Source of the DNA: Agrococcus sp. Marseille-P2731
GTDB taxonomy: Bacteria; Actinomycetota; Actinomycetes; Actinomycetales; Microbacteriaceae
DNA: 64,000 nt
Reading direction: 5' to 3'
NCBI RefSeq assembly: GCF_900117395.1
Contig: NZ_FPEG01000001.1
Coordinates: 704,192-768,191, forward strand
The position numbers and the translations under genes are program-made. The notes under the pieces were generated by a model. The model did no database searches, was not told the origin of the DNA, and saw nothing but the letters and a program-made list of their open reading frames with translations. Of the stretch, positions 55,905 through 64,000 are shown piece by piece. Within the stretch, counting starts at the first letter, position 1. The number at the start of each line of letters is the position of its first letter.

Positions 55905-56507
55905 ATGGCCCACCTGCTCTACCTCGTCAGGCATGGCGAGCAGCTCGATGCCGAGCACGGCGTCGACGACGGCAAGCTCTCCGGACGCGGCGTGCGTCAG
56001 GCGAAGGCGATCGCGCAGCGACTCTCGGGCGTCGACTTCGATCGCGCGTGGACCTCGCCGCTCATGCGCGCCACCGAGACCGCGGCGATCATGCAGGAGC
56101 GCCTGACGGCCGTCGAGTTCGAGAAGTCGTCGCTGCTGCTCGACTGCATCCCCTCCGGCAAGGACGAGAGCACCCCGGTGGGCTTCCACCGCTTCCTCGA
56201 CAGCGTGCGGCCCGAGGAGGCCGAGGCAGGAGCCGCGCAGATGCAGGATGCGGGCGATCAGTGGCTGCGGCCGTCGCGCGGCGACGTCAACGAGCTGCTC
56301 GTCACCCACAACTTCGTGATCGGCTGGTTCGTGCGCGAGGTCATGCAGTCGCCGGACTGGCAGTGGATGAGCCTCAACCAGGCCAACTGCGGCCTGACGA
56401 TCATCCGTCGTCGCTCCGGCAAGCCGCCGCAGCTCGTCGTGCACAACGACCTCGGGCACCTCCCGCCCGAGGAGCGCACGGGCATGCCCATCCCGCAGCC
56501 CTACTGA
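55905..56507 (+). CDS. Histidine phosphatase family protein
   Basis: 200 residues with the phosphohistidine motif LVRHGEQ (His10), the arginine in SPLMRATETA and a second His in LLVTHNFVIGW. This is the phosphoglycerate-mutase/phosphatase fold; substrate is unknown. A GCGGAGG site precedes ATG 55905. The gene lies 68 bases after pepR and ends 7 bases from a convergent gene. Confidence 0.88.
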   Translation: MAHLLYLVRHGEQLDAEHGVDDGKLSGRGVRQAKAIAQRLSGVDFDRAWTSPLMRATETAAIMQERLTAVEFEKSSLLLDCIPSGKDESTPVGFHRFLDSVRPEEAEAGAAQMQDAGDQWLRPSRGDVNELLVTHNFVIGWFVREVMQSPDWQWMSLNQANCGLTIIRRRSGKPPQLVVHNDLGHLPPEERTGMPIPQPY

Positions 56508-56514
56508 CGCGGCA

Positions 56515-56973
56515 TCAACCGAGCGGCTTCAGGAACCAGCGCGTCGCGTTCGGGTTCTCGTTGTAGGGGGCGACGGATGCGTACCCGCGGCTCGTGTAGA
56601 GCGCGTTCGCCGCTTCGAGGGCGCTGTTCGTGTCGAGCACAACCTCGGTCCCACCGAGCTCGGCCGCGCGCTGCTCGAGCGCGGTGAGCAGCGCGGCACC
56701 CGTGCCCCTGCCACGGCCGGCGGGTGCGACGAAGAGGTGCTTCACCTCGAAGCGGTGCGGCTCGAGCCGGCGCAGCGCACCGCAGCCCACCGGCTCATCG
56801 CCGTCCCAGGCGATCAGGAAGGCGCCGTCCGGCGCTCGCAGTGTGGCGGGATCCGCGGGGCGAGGCGTGTAGGTGCCGCCGATGAAGGTGATGGCGCGGT
56901 CCGAGAAGTAGGCCTGCAGGAGCGACTGCGCGACCTCGGTCGCGGGGTCCTCGAGAGCGATCGTGATGGGCAC
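56515..56973 (-). CDS. GNAT-family N-acetyltransferase
   Basis: 152 residues with the acetyl-CoA-binding motif VKHLFVAPAGRGRGTGAALL and the late LYTSRGYASVAPYN typical of GNAT proteins. Substrate unknown. Ends 7 bases from the phosphatase gene and starts 78 bases from dapB on the opposite strand. Confidence 0.86.
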   Translation of the reverse strand: MPITIALEDPATEVAQSLLQAYFSDRAITFIGGTYTPRPADPATLRAPDGAFLIAWDGDEPVGCGALRRLEPHRFEVKHLFVAPAGRGRGTGAALLTALEQRAAELGGTEVVLDTNSALEAANALYTSRGYASVAPYNENPNATRWFLKPLG

Positions 56974-57038
56974 CCGCTCACTCTAGGACGGCGCGGCCGC
57001 GCGGGCCGGCAACCGCTCGCCGGCGACCCGCGACGCCG

Positions 57039-57044
57039 TAGGCT
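57039..57044 (+). promoter_or_regulatory. -10 box for dapB
   Basis: TAGGCT is 7 bases before ATG 57052, leaderless-type spacing. Confidence 0.5.
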
Positions 57045-57051
57045 TGGTGCC

Positions 57052-57756
57052 ATGGCAGCAACCAGGCGCGTCGGCATCGCGGGCGCCACCGGTCGGCTCG
57101 GTGCCCTCGCCCTGCGGCTCGTGCGCGAGGCCGACGACCTCGAGCCGGTCGAGCTCGACGTGCGCGAGGGGGTCGACCTCGATCGGATCGACGTGATCTT
57201 CGACGCCACGGTGCTGGCGGCCAGCGCCAAGCTCGTCGCCGCGGCGGCCGAGGCGGCGGTGCCGATGGTGATCGCCACGAGCGGCTGGAGCGACGAGCGC
57301 GTCGCGGCCCTCCGCGACCGAGGTGTCGACCGCATCCGCATCGTGCCCAACTTCTCGCTCGGCAGCGTGCTCGAGACGCACCTGGCGACGATCGCCGCCC
57401 AGCACTTCGAGGCGGTCGAGGTCGTCGAAGCCCACCACGATCGCAAGCGGGATGCGCCCAGCGGCACCGCGACGCGCACGGCAGAGGCCGTCGGTGCGGT
57501 GCGGGGGTTCCTGCCCGCCACGCCCGATGAGCCGGGGCGCGGAGCGATCATCGCGGGTGTGCCGGTGCACGCCATCCGCCTGCCGGGCGTCGTCGCCCGG
57601 CAGGAGGTCGTGTTCGGCGGCATCGGCGAGACCCTCACCATCCGCCACGACACGACCTCGAGCGAGTCGTACACCGCAGGCATCCTGCTCGCGCTCCGCG
57701 CCGAGCCGCTGCCTGGGGTGACCGTCGGCATCGGCGACCTGCTGGGGCTGGCGTGA
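57052..57756 (+). CDS. dapB: 4-hydroxy-tetrahydrodipicolinate reductase
   Basis: NAD(P)H-dependent step of lysine and diaminopimelate synthesis, after DapA (gene at 62029). The 234-residue protein has the nucleotide site VGIAGATGRLG, IVPNFSLGSV and the catalytic EAHHDRKRDAPSGTA with its paired His and Lys. The C-terminal FGGIGETLTIRHDTTSSESY is conserved. The stop overlaps the next GTG. Confidence 0.94.
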   Translation: MAATRRVGIAGATGRLGALALRLVREADDLEPVELDVREGVDLDRIDVIFDATVLAASAKLVAAAAEAAVPMVIATSGWSDERVAALRDRGVDRIRIVPNFSLGSVLETHLATIAAQHFEAVEVVEAHHDRKRDAPSGTATRTAEAVGAVRGFLPATPDEPGRGAIIAGVPVHAIRLPGVVARQEVVFGGIGETLTIRHDTTSSESYTAGILLALRAEPLPGVTVGIGDLLGLA

Positions 57757-58259
57757 GCGAGCCGGCCGGCGCCCGCCGAGCTGCCCCGGCGGGCATGGGC
57801 ATGGCGCTCGCGCTCGTCATGGCCGGCGCCCTCGCGCTCTACCTCGTGCTGGCCGGCGACCGCGCAGTGCGGCTCATCGCCTCCGGCGAGGTGATCGGGA
57901 TCGTCACGGGCGTCGCGCTGCTCGTCTTCTTCGTCGTCGGCGCGTGGGCGCTCGGCCGCGAGCTCGTCTTCGGCGCGCAGCTGCACCGCGCGGTGCGCGA
58001 GCTCGACGCGCAGGGCGGCATGCCGCAGCCGCTGCCCGCCATGCCCTCTGGCCGAGCCGACCGGGAGGCCGCCGAGGGCGCCTTCCCGACCGCGAAGGCG
58101 GACGTCGAGGCGCATCCCGAGGCATGGCAGTCGTGGCTGCGGCTGTCGATGGCGTACGACGCGGCCCGCGACCGCAAGCGCGCCCGCATGGCAGCCCGCA
58201 AGGCGCTCGAGCTGCGGCGCCGCGCACGCGGCAGCACTGAAGCACAGGAGGCATCATGA
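57753..58259 (+). CDS. Membrane protein with TPR-like tail, unknown function
   Basis: 168 residues: two transmembrane segments (about residues 17-36 and 47-67) and an alpha-helical C-terminal part with [20 protein letters not shown] that looks like a TPR unit. The gene is coupled by four-base overlaps to dapB and thyA. Similar unnamed proteins occur between these genes in related species. Function is not known. Confidence 0.78.
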   Translation: MSEPAGARRAAPAGMGMALALVMAGALALYLVLAGDRAVRLIASGEVIGIVTGVALLVFFVVGAWALGRELVFGAQLHRAVRELDAQGGMPQPLPAMPSGRADREAAEGAFPTAKADVEAHPEAWQSWLRLSMAYDAARDRKRARMAARKALELRRRARGSTEAQEAS

Positions 58260-59056
58260 CCGCTCACCCCTACGAGGCGCTGCTCGCCGACGTCTTCGCC
58301 AACGGCGAGAGCAAGGGCGACCGCACCGGCACCGGCACGCGCTCGGTCTTCGGGCGGCAGCTGCGCTACGACCTGTCGCAGGGATTCCCGCTCATCACGA
58401 CCAAGCGCGTGCACTTCAGGTCGATCGCGCTCGAGCTGCTGTGGTTCCTGCGCGGCGAGTCGAACGTGCGCTGGCTGCAGGAGCAGGGTGTCACGATCTG
58501 GGATGAGTGGGCCGACGCCGACGGCGAGCTCGGCCCCGTCTACGGCGTGCAGTGGCGCTCGTGGCCCGACCCGAGCGGCGGCTCGATCGACCAGATCGCG
58601 CAGGTCGTCGAGTCGATCCGCACGAACCCGGACTCGCGGCGCCACATCGTCTCGGCCTGGAACCCCGCCGACATCCCCGACATGGCGCTCGCCCCCTGCC
58701 ACGCGTTCTTCCAGTTCGACGTCACCGACGGGCGCCTGAGCTGCCAGCTGTACCAGCGCTCTGCCGACATGTTCCTCGGCGTGCCCTTCAACGTCGCCAG
58801 CTATGCGCTGCTGACGCACATGATCGCGCAGCAGACGGGCCTCGAGGTCGGCGACCTCATCTGGACCGGCGGCGACTGCCACGTCTACGACAACCACGTC
58901 GAGCAGGTCGAGCGGCAGCTCGCGCGCGAGCCCTACGCGCTGCCGACGCTGCGCATCCGCCGCCGCCCCGACAGCATCCTCGACTACGATCTCGACGACT
59001 TCGAGGTCGTCGGCTACGAGCACCACCCCGGCATCAAGGCGCCGGTCGCGGTCTGA
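58256..59056 (+). CDS. thyA: Thymidylate synthase
   Basis: Methylates dUMP to dTMP using methylene-tetrahydrofolate. The 266-residue protein has [38 protein letters not shown], and the nucleophile Cys148 in [25 protein letters not shown] follows. The folA gene, which restores the folate cofactor, starts 23 bases later. Confidence 0.98.
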   Translation: MTAHPYEALLADVFANGESKGDRTGTGTRSVFGRQLRYDLSQGFPLITTKRVHFRSIALELLWFLRGESNVRWLQEQGVTIWDEWADADGELGPVYGVQWRSWPDPSGGSIDQIAQVVESIRTNPDSRRHIVSAWNPADIPDMALAPCHAFFQFDVTDGRLSCQLYQRSADMFLGVPFNVASYALLTHMIAQQTGLEVGDLIWTGGDCHVYDNHVEQVERQLAREPYALPTLRIRRRPDSILDYDLDDFEVVGYEHHPGIKAPVAV

Positions 59057-59079
59057 GCGCGGCGAAGAGGGGCGAGCGG

Positions 59080-59637
59080 ATGCTGGGCATGATCTGGGCG
59101 CAGGCGCGCGGCGGTGTGATCGGCGAGGCCGGAGACATGCCGTGGAGCCTGCCGGAGGACATGCAGCGCTTCAAGGCGATCACCATGGGCCACCCGGTCG
59201 TCATGGGTCGTCGCACCTGGGAGTCCTTCCCTGAGCGGTTCCGGCCGCTGCCCGGCCGCGACAACATCGTCATCACCTCCGACCGCGACTACCTCGCTGC
59301 CGGCGCGCGCACGGTCGCGAGCCTCGAGGAGGCGCTGGCGGCAGCGCGCGCCATCGCCGGCACCGAGGGTGAGGTGTGGGTGATCGGCGGCGGCCGCGTC
59401 TACCGCGACGCCCTGCCGCTCGCCGACCGGCTCGAGATCACCGACATCGACCTCGACGCATCCGGGGACACCACCGCCCCCGACCCGGGCGCGATCGCCG
59501 CCGATCAGCGCGCGCACGACGCAAGCCCGGCGGATGCGCCCTGGGCCGAGATCGCGCGCGAGCCCGCGACCGGCTGGCACACCAGCGCCTCGGGCTTGCG
59601 CTATGCCTACCGCTCGCTCGAGCGCGTCGCGGACTGA
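59080..59637 (+). CDS. folA: Dihydrofolate reductase
   Basis: Reduces dihydrofolate produced by ThyA. 185 residues with WAQARGGVIGEAGDMPWSLPED, MGRRTWESFP and VWVIGGGRVYRDALPLADRLEITDID. ATG 59080 follows a purine-rich ribosome site; ATG 59089 is an alternative. Its last 31 bases overlap the convergent CWB2 gene. Confidence 0.96.
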   Translation: MLGMIWAQARGGVIGEAGDMPWSLPEDMQRFKAITMGHPVVMGRRTWESFPERFRPLPGRDNIVITSDRDYLAAGARTVASLEEALAAARAIAGTEGEVWVIGGGRVYRDALPLADRLEITDIDLDASGDTTAPDPGAIAADQRAHDASPADAPWAEIAREPATGWHTSASGLRYAYRSLERVAD

Positions 59638-61325
59638 CCGTCCAGCTGCGACAGCTCGCGCAGCGGGTTCGATCCGCTCTCGTGCGCGGTCCGGTCCTGG
59701 CTGGGGGACGCCGAGGCGGGCCCCGGACGCCCGGTGAGCGACCACGGCGAGTCGGAGATCACCGCGACGACGGCAGGACCAGCCGCCAGCACCGCCGTCG
59801 CTCGGATCGGCTCGCAGCAGTGCTCGAAGGGCACGCGGTAGCTCTCTCCGCCGTCGAGGAGCTCCAGCACCGCGAACACGCCGCCGCCGTGCGAGGCCGC
59901 GACGGTGCGCGCCGGGCTGCCGGAGATGAACACTGCGTCACCCTGACCTGACAGCGGCGTGCCCATCACGGGCGCGCTCGAGAGATCGGTGAGGCGCAGC
60001 GTCCAGGCCCCGTTCGTCTCGACCCTGAGGTACCGCGCCGGGCGCTCGTGGAACGCGGCGAGCAGTGCCGTGCCGCTGTAGGAGCCCGGGAAGTCGATCG
60101 GCTTGTCGAGCTCCTGCCGATCGGCATCGAGCACCGAGACGCTGTTCGTGCCGCTGCTCGACATGGTCGCGCGGATCTGCGCGTAGGGGATGCCGCGTGC
60201 GCCGAGGTCGATCAGTCGATCGCCCGAGCCGGAGTGCTGCTGCGGCGCGAACGTGCCGTACTGCGCCGCGATGGTCTGCTGCAGGGTGAGTGGGCAGTCT
60301 GCGAGCCTGAGCGCCGCGTCGCTGATCGTCGCCGAGCTGCCGAGGCCCACGACGCGGCTGATGCCGCGGCGATCGGCCTCGTCGCGCAGCATCGGGGTGA
60401 TGGATGCGTGGCAAGCGTTCGGTGTGAGGAACATCGGCACGCCGCGGAGCGCGGCGTGCACGGCACCCGCGAGCGCGTCGGGGAAGTTCTGGCCGGTGGC
60501 GAGGAGCATCACGGGCTCGCTGCCACTCGGTGCGAAGCGCGCGTTGATGAGCTGCGCGGTGCGGTACCGGTCGCTGCCCGCGAAGCGCTCGAGCGATGAC
60601 GCGAAGCCGCGGAGCCCGCGCTCGTCGGCGGCGCTGACGGAGGGCGCGCCGCCGGCGACGTTCACCGGCAGCCCGGCGACCGCAGGTCCCACGCGGTCGA
60701 GCCACGCCTGTGCGCCAGCCGCCGTCGGCGCGTGGTGGTCGAGCACCACCGCTGAGCCGTCACGCCCGGCGACGGAGGCCGCCACCAGCGCGTCGGGGAA
60801 GCTGGCGCCGGACGCGACCCACACGGACGCCACGCCACCGCTCTTCGCTCGCAGGCGCTCGAGGAGCAGCAGTGAGGTCTCGACGCGGTTGGCGCCGCCG
60901 AGGCGGGTGAGCGTCTCGCCGCCGCCGCTCGCCTGGGCGACCTGCTGAGCGCGAGCCGCGACGGCGTCCGAGACGGAGGACGCGGAGCCGACGATCACGA
61001 CCTCCGAGGGGGCCAGCTCGCGGATGCGCTCGGCGACCACCTGAGGCAGCTCGTTCGGCGGGGTGAGGAGCAGGTGTCCGCTCTCGGCGGCGACCACGGG
61101 GCCCGCCGCGAGCGCATCCGGGAACTTCAGGCCGTTCGCCAGGAAGACCACGTCGCCCGTCGCGGGCGTCTGCCGCGAGATCTCCACGCTGGTCGCGAAG
61201 CGGTTGCTGCCGGCGATCCGCTCGCTGGAGACTGCTTCGGCGGCACGTGCTGCGGTCACGAGGCCGGTGGCCACGAGCGCGAGCGCGACGGTGAGGGCAA
61301 GGAGGGGGCGCATGGAGTTCCTCAT
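59607..61325 (-). CDS. Secreted protein with three cell-wall-binding repeat 2 (CWB2) domains
   Basis: 572 residues with a signal peptide (LLALTVALALVATGLVTAARA). Three CWB2 repeats lie at about residues 36-128, 139-230 and 240-345, each with an R-x-G/A-x-x-R-x-x-T start and an NFPDAL-type core (GLKFPDALAAGP, GASFPDALVAAS, GQNFPDALAGAV). The C-terminal 200 residues have no clear family. CWB2 repeats hold proteins to cell-wall polymers. ATG 61325 or 61313 could start it. The gene overlaps folA at its 3' end. Confidence 0.87.
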   Translation of the reverse strand: MRNSMRPLLALTVALALVATGLVTAARAAEAVSSERIAGSNRFATSVEISRQTPATGDVVFLANGLKFPDALAAGPVVAAESGHLLLTPPNELPQVVAERIRELAPSEVVIVGSASSVSDAVAARAQQVAQASGGGETLTRLGGANRVETSLLLLERLRAKSGGVASVWVASGASFPDALVAASVAGRDGSAVVLDHHAPTAAGAQAWLDRVGPAVAGLPVNVAGGAPSVSAADERGLRGFASSLERFAGSDRYRTAQLINARFAPSGSEPVMLLATGQNFPDALAGAVHAALRGVPMFLTPNACHASITPMLRDEADRRGISRVVGLGSSATISDAALRLADCPLTLQQTIAAQYGTFAPQQHSGSGDRLIDLGARGIPYAQIRATMSSSGTNSVSVLDADRQELDKPIDFPGSYSGTALLAAFHERPARYLRVETNGAWTLRLTDLSSAPVMGTPLSGQGDAVFISGSPARTVAASHGGGVFAVLELLDGGESYRVPFEHCCEPIRATAVLAAGPAVVAVISDSPWSLTGRPGPASASPSQDRTAHESGSNPLRELSQLDGQSATRSSER

Positions 61326-61358
61326 CGAACGTGGCGGGGCGCCGCCGGACGGGCTGGG

Positions 61359-61391
61359 TGAGGCCGAGCCTAACCTTCAGGCAGAGCCTGA
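61359..61391 (-). promoter_or_regulatory. Two similar inverted-repeat operators upstream of the CWB2 gene
   Basis: Read on the minus strand, TCAGGCTCTGCCTGA (61377-61391) is a near-perfect palindrome, and TTAGGCTCGGCCTCA (61359-61373) matches it at 11 of 15 positions; starts are 18 bases apart. Part of the second reads AGGTTAGGCT, like half of a DtxR/IdeR iron box, but its other half does not fit well. Probably regulator sites; the regulator is not known. Confidence 0.45.
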
Positions 61392-61416
61392 CCGTGCTGC
61401 ACGCGTAACGATCGCA

Positions 61417-61980
61417 TCACGGGTTCGAGCGAGGCGCGCTGCGCTCGCGGTCGAGCGCGATCCAGTACCGCTCATAGGCACCGTGCTCGGCACTCGTGCG
61501 CACGTCCTCCAGCTCGCCCCCGGCGCCGACGATGGTCGCGCGCGATGCCGCGTTGTCGGCCTCGCAGCACAGCAGCGCCCGCTCGATGCCCATCGCTGCC
61601 GCGCGCTCGAGCACGAGCCGCAGGGCCTCGCTCGCGACGCCGCGCCCGCGCGCGGAGGGACGCACGCCGTAGCCGATGTGCCCACCCTCGGCGAGCAGCC
61701 AGGCGTTGAGCTCGTGCCGCAGGTGGATCGAGCCGAGCACCGTGCCCGACGCCTCGTCGTCGACGATCCACCACGCGGTCGCCGGCACGAAGCCGTCGAT
61801 GCCCTCGGTCTGCTGCCGGCGCTCGCGCTCCAGCCAGCGCGCGAAGCCCGCCTCCGTCGCGAGCTCCTCGACCTCGAAGCCGAAGGTCGAGAAGCCGTGC
61901 AGCACCGCGCCGTCGAACTCGCGCATCGCGGCCAGCCACGCGGCGTGCAGGGCGGGGGAGGGCTCCTGGAGTCGGATCAC
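61417..61980 (-). CDS. GNAT-family N-acetyltransferase
   Basis: 187 residues. The acetyl-CoA motif is IGYGVRPSARGRGVASEAL, and ALLCCEADNAASRATIVGAGG matches the late GNAT region. The N-terminal segment TAWWIVDDEASGTVLGSIHLRHELN is of the RimJ/YjdJ-like type. Substrate unknown. Its start is 48 bases from the divergent dapA. Confidence 0.86.
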   Translation of the reverse strand: MIRLQEPSPALHAAWLAAMREFDGAVLHGFSTFGFEVEELATEAGFARWLERERRQQTEGIDGFVPATAWWIVDDEASGTVLGSIHLRHELNAWLLAEGGHIGYGVRPSARGRGVASEALRLVLERAAAMGIERALLCCEADNAASRATIVGAGGELEDVRTSAEHGAYERYWIALDRERSAPRSNP

Positions 61981-62016
61981 CCGACGACGCTACCCGGGCG
62001 GCATCGAGCGGCGCGA

Positions 62017-62022
62017 TATCCT
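62017..62022 (+). promoter_or_regulatory. -10 box for dapA
   Basis: TATCCT is 6 bases before GTG 62029, leaderless-type spacing. Confidence 0.5.
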
Positions 62023-62028
62023 CGGGGT

Positions 62029-63003
62029 GTGACACACAACCCATTCGGCCAGGTCCTCGTCGCGCTCGTGACCCCCTTCAGCGCGGATGGCGAGGTCGAC
62101 TGGGCAGACGTCGAGCGTCTCATCGACGACGTCGTGACGGGTGGCGCCGACGGCATCGTCGTCTCCGGCACCACCGGCGAGACCTCGACCCTCACCGACC
62201 CGGAGAAGATCCGGCTCGTGGAGGTCGCCAAGGCCGTCGCTGGCGACCGCGCGAAGGTGATCCAGGGCGGCGGCTCGAACGAGACCGCGCACGCGATGGA
62301 CCTCTACCGCCAGGCCGAGCAGGCCGGCGCCGACGGCGTCATGATCGTCACGCCCTACTACAACAAGCCGACGCAGGCGGGGATCCTCACGCACTTCCGC
62401 ATGATCGCCGACGCCACCGACCTGCCGGTCATCCTCTACGACATCCCGGGCCGCTCCGGCATCCCGATCCGCTTCGAGACCATCCTGCGCGCCGCGAAGC
62501 ACCCGAACATCCTGGCCGTGAAGGACGCGAAGGGCGACTTCGCCGAGGTCAGCCGCGTGCTGAACCAGACCGACCTGCTCTACTTCTCCGGCGACGACGC
62601 CAACGTGCTCCCCCACCTCGCGATCGGTGCCTCCGGCCTGATCGGCGTCACCGCCAACGTGGCGCCGACGCCCTACCGCACGATGATCGACGCCGTGAAC
62701 GCGGGCGACCTGGCTACCGCCCAGGCGCAGCACAAGGCGCTCGAGCCGCTGGTCCGCGCTACGATGACGCACGTACCGGGCACCGTCGCCGCGAAGTACA
62801 TCCTCCACGGCCTCGGCCGCATCGGCAGTCCGCGCGTGCGCCTGCCGCTCGTCGGGCCGGAGGATGCGGAGGCGGCACTCATCGAGGATGAGCTGGCACT
62901 CGTCTCCGACATCGACGGGCTCGACCTCACCCGCTTCCGCCCCGACCGCAACGCGGCGGCCGGAGGCGCACTGCCCAAGGTGCACGGCACCACGAGGCAG
63001 TAG
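62029..63003 (+). CDS. dapA: 4-hydroxy-tetrahydrodipicolinate synthase
   Basis: First committed step of lysine/diaminopimelate synthesis, joining pyruvate with aspartate semialdehyde. 324 residues with VSGTTGETSTLTDPEK, MIVTPYYNKPTQAGI and the Schiff-base Lys165 in LAVKDAKGD. The GTG start follows a leaderless-type -10 box. rnj follows after 87 bases, the common actinobacterial order. Confidence 0.97.
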   Translation: MTHNPFGQVLVALVTPFSADGEVDWADVERLIDDVVTGGADGIVVSGTTGETSTLTDPEKIRLVEVAKAVAGDRAKVIQGGGSNETAHAMDLYRQAEQAGADGVMIVTPYYNKPTQAGILTHFRMIADATDLPVILYDIPGRSGIPIRFETILRAAKHPNILAVKDAKGDFAEVSRVLNQTDLLYFSGDDANVLPHLAIGASGLIGVTANVAPTPYRTMIDAVNAGDLATAQAQHKALEPLVRATMTHVPGTVAAKYILHGLGRIGSPRVRLPLVGPEDAEAALIEDELALVSDIDGLDLTRFRPDRNAAAGGALPKVHGTTRQ

Positions 63004-63090
63004 CCCGGCCACAGACTTCCCTGCGCGCGAGGTGCGCGCCCCCACCACATCCGCTCGCAGCACCGCGAGCCCCATATCGAAGGAGGGCCC

Positions 63091-64000
63091 TTGACGGCCA
63101 TCACTCAGCCTGCCCCGCTTGCGGCAGGCACGCTCCGCATCTTCCCGCTCGGCGGCCTCGGCGAGGTCGGCCGCAACATGACCGTCTACGAGCAGGACGG
63201 CAAGCTGCTCATCGTCGACTGCGGCGTGCTCTTCCCCGAGGAGCACCAGCCCGGCGTCGACCTGATCCTGCCTGACTTCGGGCCCATCCGCGACCGCCTC
63301 GACGACGTCGTCGGACTCGTGCTCACGCACGGGCACGAGGACCACATCGGCGCGGTGCCCTACCTGCTGCGCCTCAAGGCCGACATCCCGCTGCTCGGCT
63401 CGCAGCTCACGCTCGCGCTCATCGAGGCGAAGCTCAAGGAGCACCGCATCAAGCCCTACACGCACACCGTGAAGGAGGGGCAGAAGGAGCAGCTCGGTCC
63501 GTTCGAGACCGAGTTCATCGCGGTCAACCACTCCATCCCCGACGCCCTCGCCGTCGCCATCCGCACCTCCGCCGGCCTCGTGCTCCACACCGGCGACTTC
63601 AAGATGGACCAGCTGCCGCTCGACGACCGCATCACCGACCTGCGCGCGTTCGCGCGCCTCGGTGAGGAGGGCGTGGATGCGTTCCTGGTCGACTCGACGA
63701 ACGCTGACGTCCCCGGGTTCACGGCTCCCGAGCGCGAGATCGGTCCGGTCCTGTCGCAGGTGATCTCGAAGACCACCGGCCTCGTCGTCGTCGCCTCGTT
63801 CTCGAGCCACGTGCACCGCGTGCAGCAGGTGCTCGACGCCGCCGCGGAGAACGGCCGCAAGGTCGCCTTCGTCGGCCGCTCGATGGTGCGCAACATGGGG
63901 ATCGCGGCCGACCTCGGCTACCTGAAGGTGCCCGACAAGGTCGTGGTCGCGCAGAAGGAGGCCGAGAACCTGCCGCGCGAGCAGGTGGTCTTCATGTCGA
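63091..64000 (+). CDS. rnj: Ribonuclease J (3' end beyond window)
   Basis: Metallo-beta-lactamase/beta-CASP ribonuclease with 5'-3' exo- and endonuclease activity; only the first 303 residues are present. LGGLGEVGRNMTVYE opens the protein; the metal motif THGHEDHIGA (His80, His82, Asp84, His85) follows, then VNHSIPDALAVAI, HTGDFKMDQ and DSTNADVPG. The TTG start is set by a strong AAGGAGGG site 5 bases upstream. Confidence 0.95.
   Translation, partial: MTAITQPAPLAAGTLRIFPLGGLGEVGRNMTVYEQDGKLLIVDCGVLFPEEHQPGVDLILPDFGPIRDRLDDVVGLVLTHGHEDHIGAVPYLLRLKADIPLLGSQLTLALIEAKLKEHRIKPYTHTVKEGQKEQLGPFETEFIAVNHSIPDALAVAIRTSAGLVLHTGDFKMDQLPLDDRITDLRAFARLGEEGVDAFLVDSTNADVPGFTAPEREIGPVLSQVISKTTGLVVVASFSSHVHRVQQVLDAAAENGRKVAFVGRSMVRNMGIAADLGYLKVPDKVVVAQKEAENLPREQVVFMS

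Noticed and set aside
61359..61379. A full DtxR/IdeR iron box
   Set aside because: Only one half (AGGTTAGGCT) fits; the other half has several mismatches, so only a general operator pair is claimed.

Overview
The window is high-GC, gene-dense DNA from an actinobacterium, most likely a member of Microbacteriaceae. This rests on codon bias (almost every third position G or C), many GTG starts, and -10 boxes of the TANNNT type that sit 6-8 bases before the start codon (leaderless transcripts). Gene orders are also typical: dxr-rip-ispG, nusA-ylxR-infB-rbfA, deoC with two aldehyde dehydrogenase genes, rpsO...pnp-pepR, and dapB-thyA-folA...dapA-rnj. No rRNA, tRNA, integrase, transposase or CRISPR array was seen. 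This is core chromosome with a few accessory or unusual features.

Layout. 1-7664: tail of a surface-type protein, then MoxR, DUF58, a transglutaminase-like membrane protein and an FtsK/EccC-like ATPase broken by a -1 frameshift. 7631-10077 (minus): gabT-ald. 10125-16195: osmC-like gene, dxr, lysozyme-like gene (minus), site-2 protease, RNase H (minus), ispG. 16201-22687: MFS transporter and a complete second MoxR-DUF58-BatABC ('aerotolerance') operon. 22748-29218: proS and the nusA-ylxR-infB-rbfA translation cluster, with no rimP. 29249-32216: REP-like repeats around a GIY-YIG gene, then an RNB exonuclease and mutY. 32254-38269: DUF418 protein, uridine kinase-like protein, panE-like gene, truB, two small membrane proteins and ribF. 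38348-42666: deoC, two aldehyde dehydrogenase genes and a CDF metal exporter. 43028-50499: M20 peptidase, kynurenine operon, aspA and a PrsW-like protease. 50652-64000: rpsO, pnp, pepR, dapB, thyA, folA, a CWB2 surface protein, dapA and the start of rnj.

Functional themes. Isoprenoid precursor synthesis is represented by dxr and ispG. Lysine/diaminopimelate synthesis is represented by dapA and dapB. RNA decay is represented by pnp, rnj, an RNB nuclease and RNase H. Tryptophan breakdown to anthranilate uses kynA and kynU, and the expected formamidase position is taken by an amidohydrolase. Two paralogous MoxR/DUF58 modules probably assist protein-complex assembly at the cell envelope.

The most unusual structure is a family of exact 20-bp-period tandem repeats in three arrays (13730-13909, 34350-34520, 42701-43001). 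All three lie between convergent genes, and the third contains units in both orientations, each pointing away from its nearest gene. Other points for follow-up are the X-XXY-YYZ type slip site at the frameshift, mutually exclusive hairpins over the infB ribosome binding site, a structured pnp leader, inverted REP-like ends flanking the GIY-YIG gene, and a shortened Dxr.
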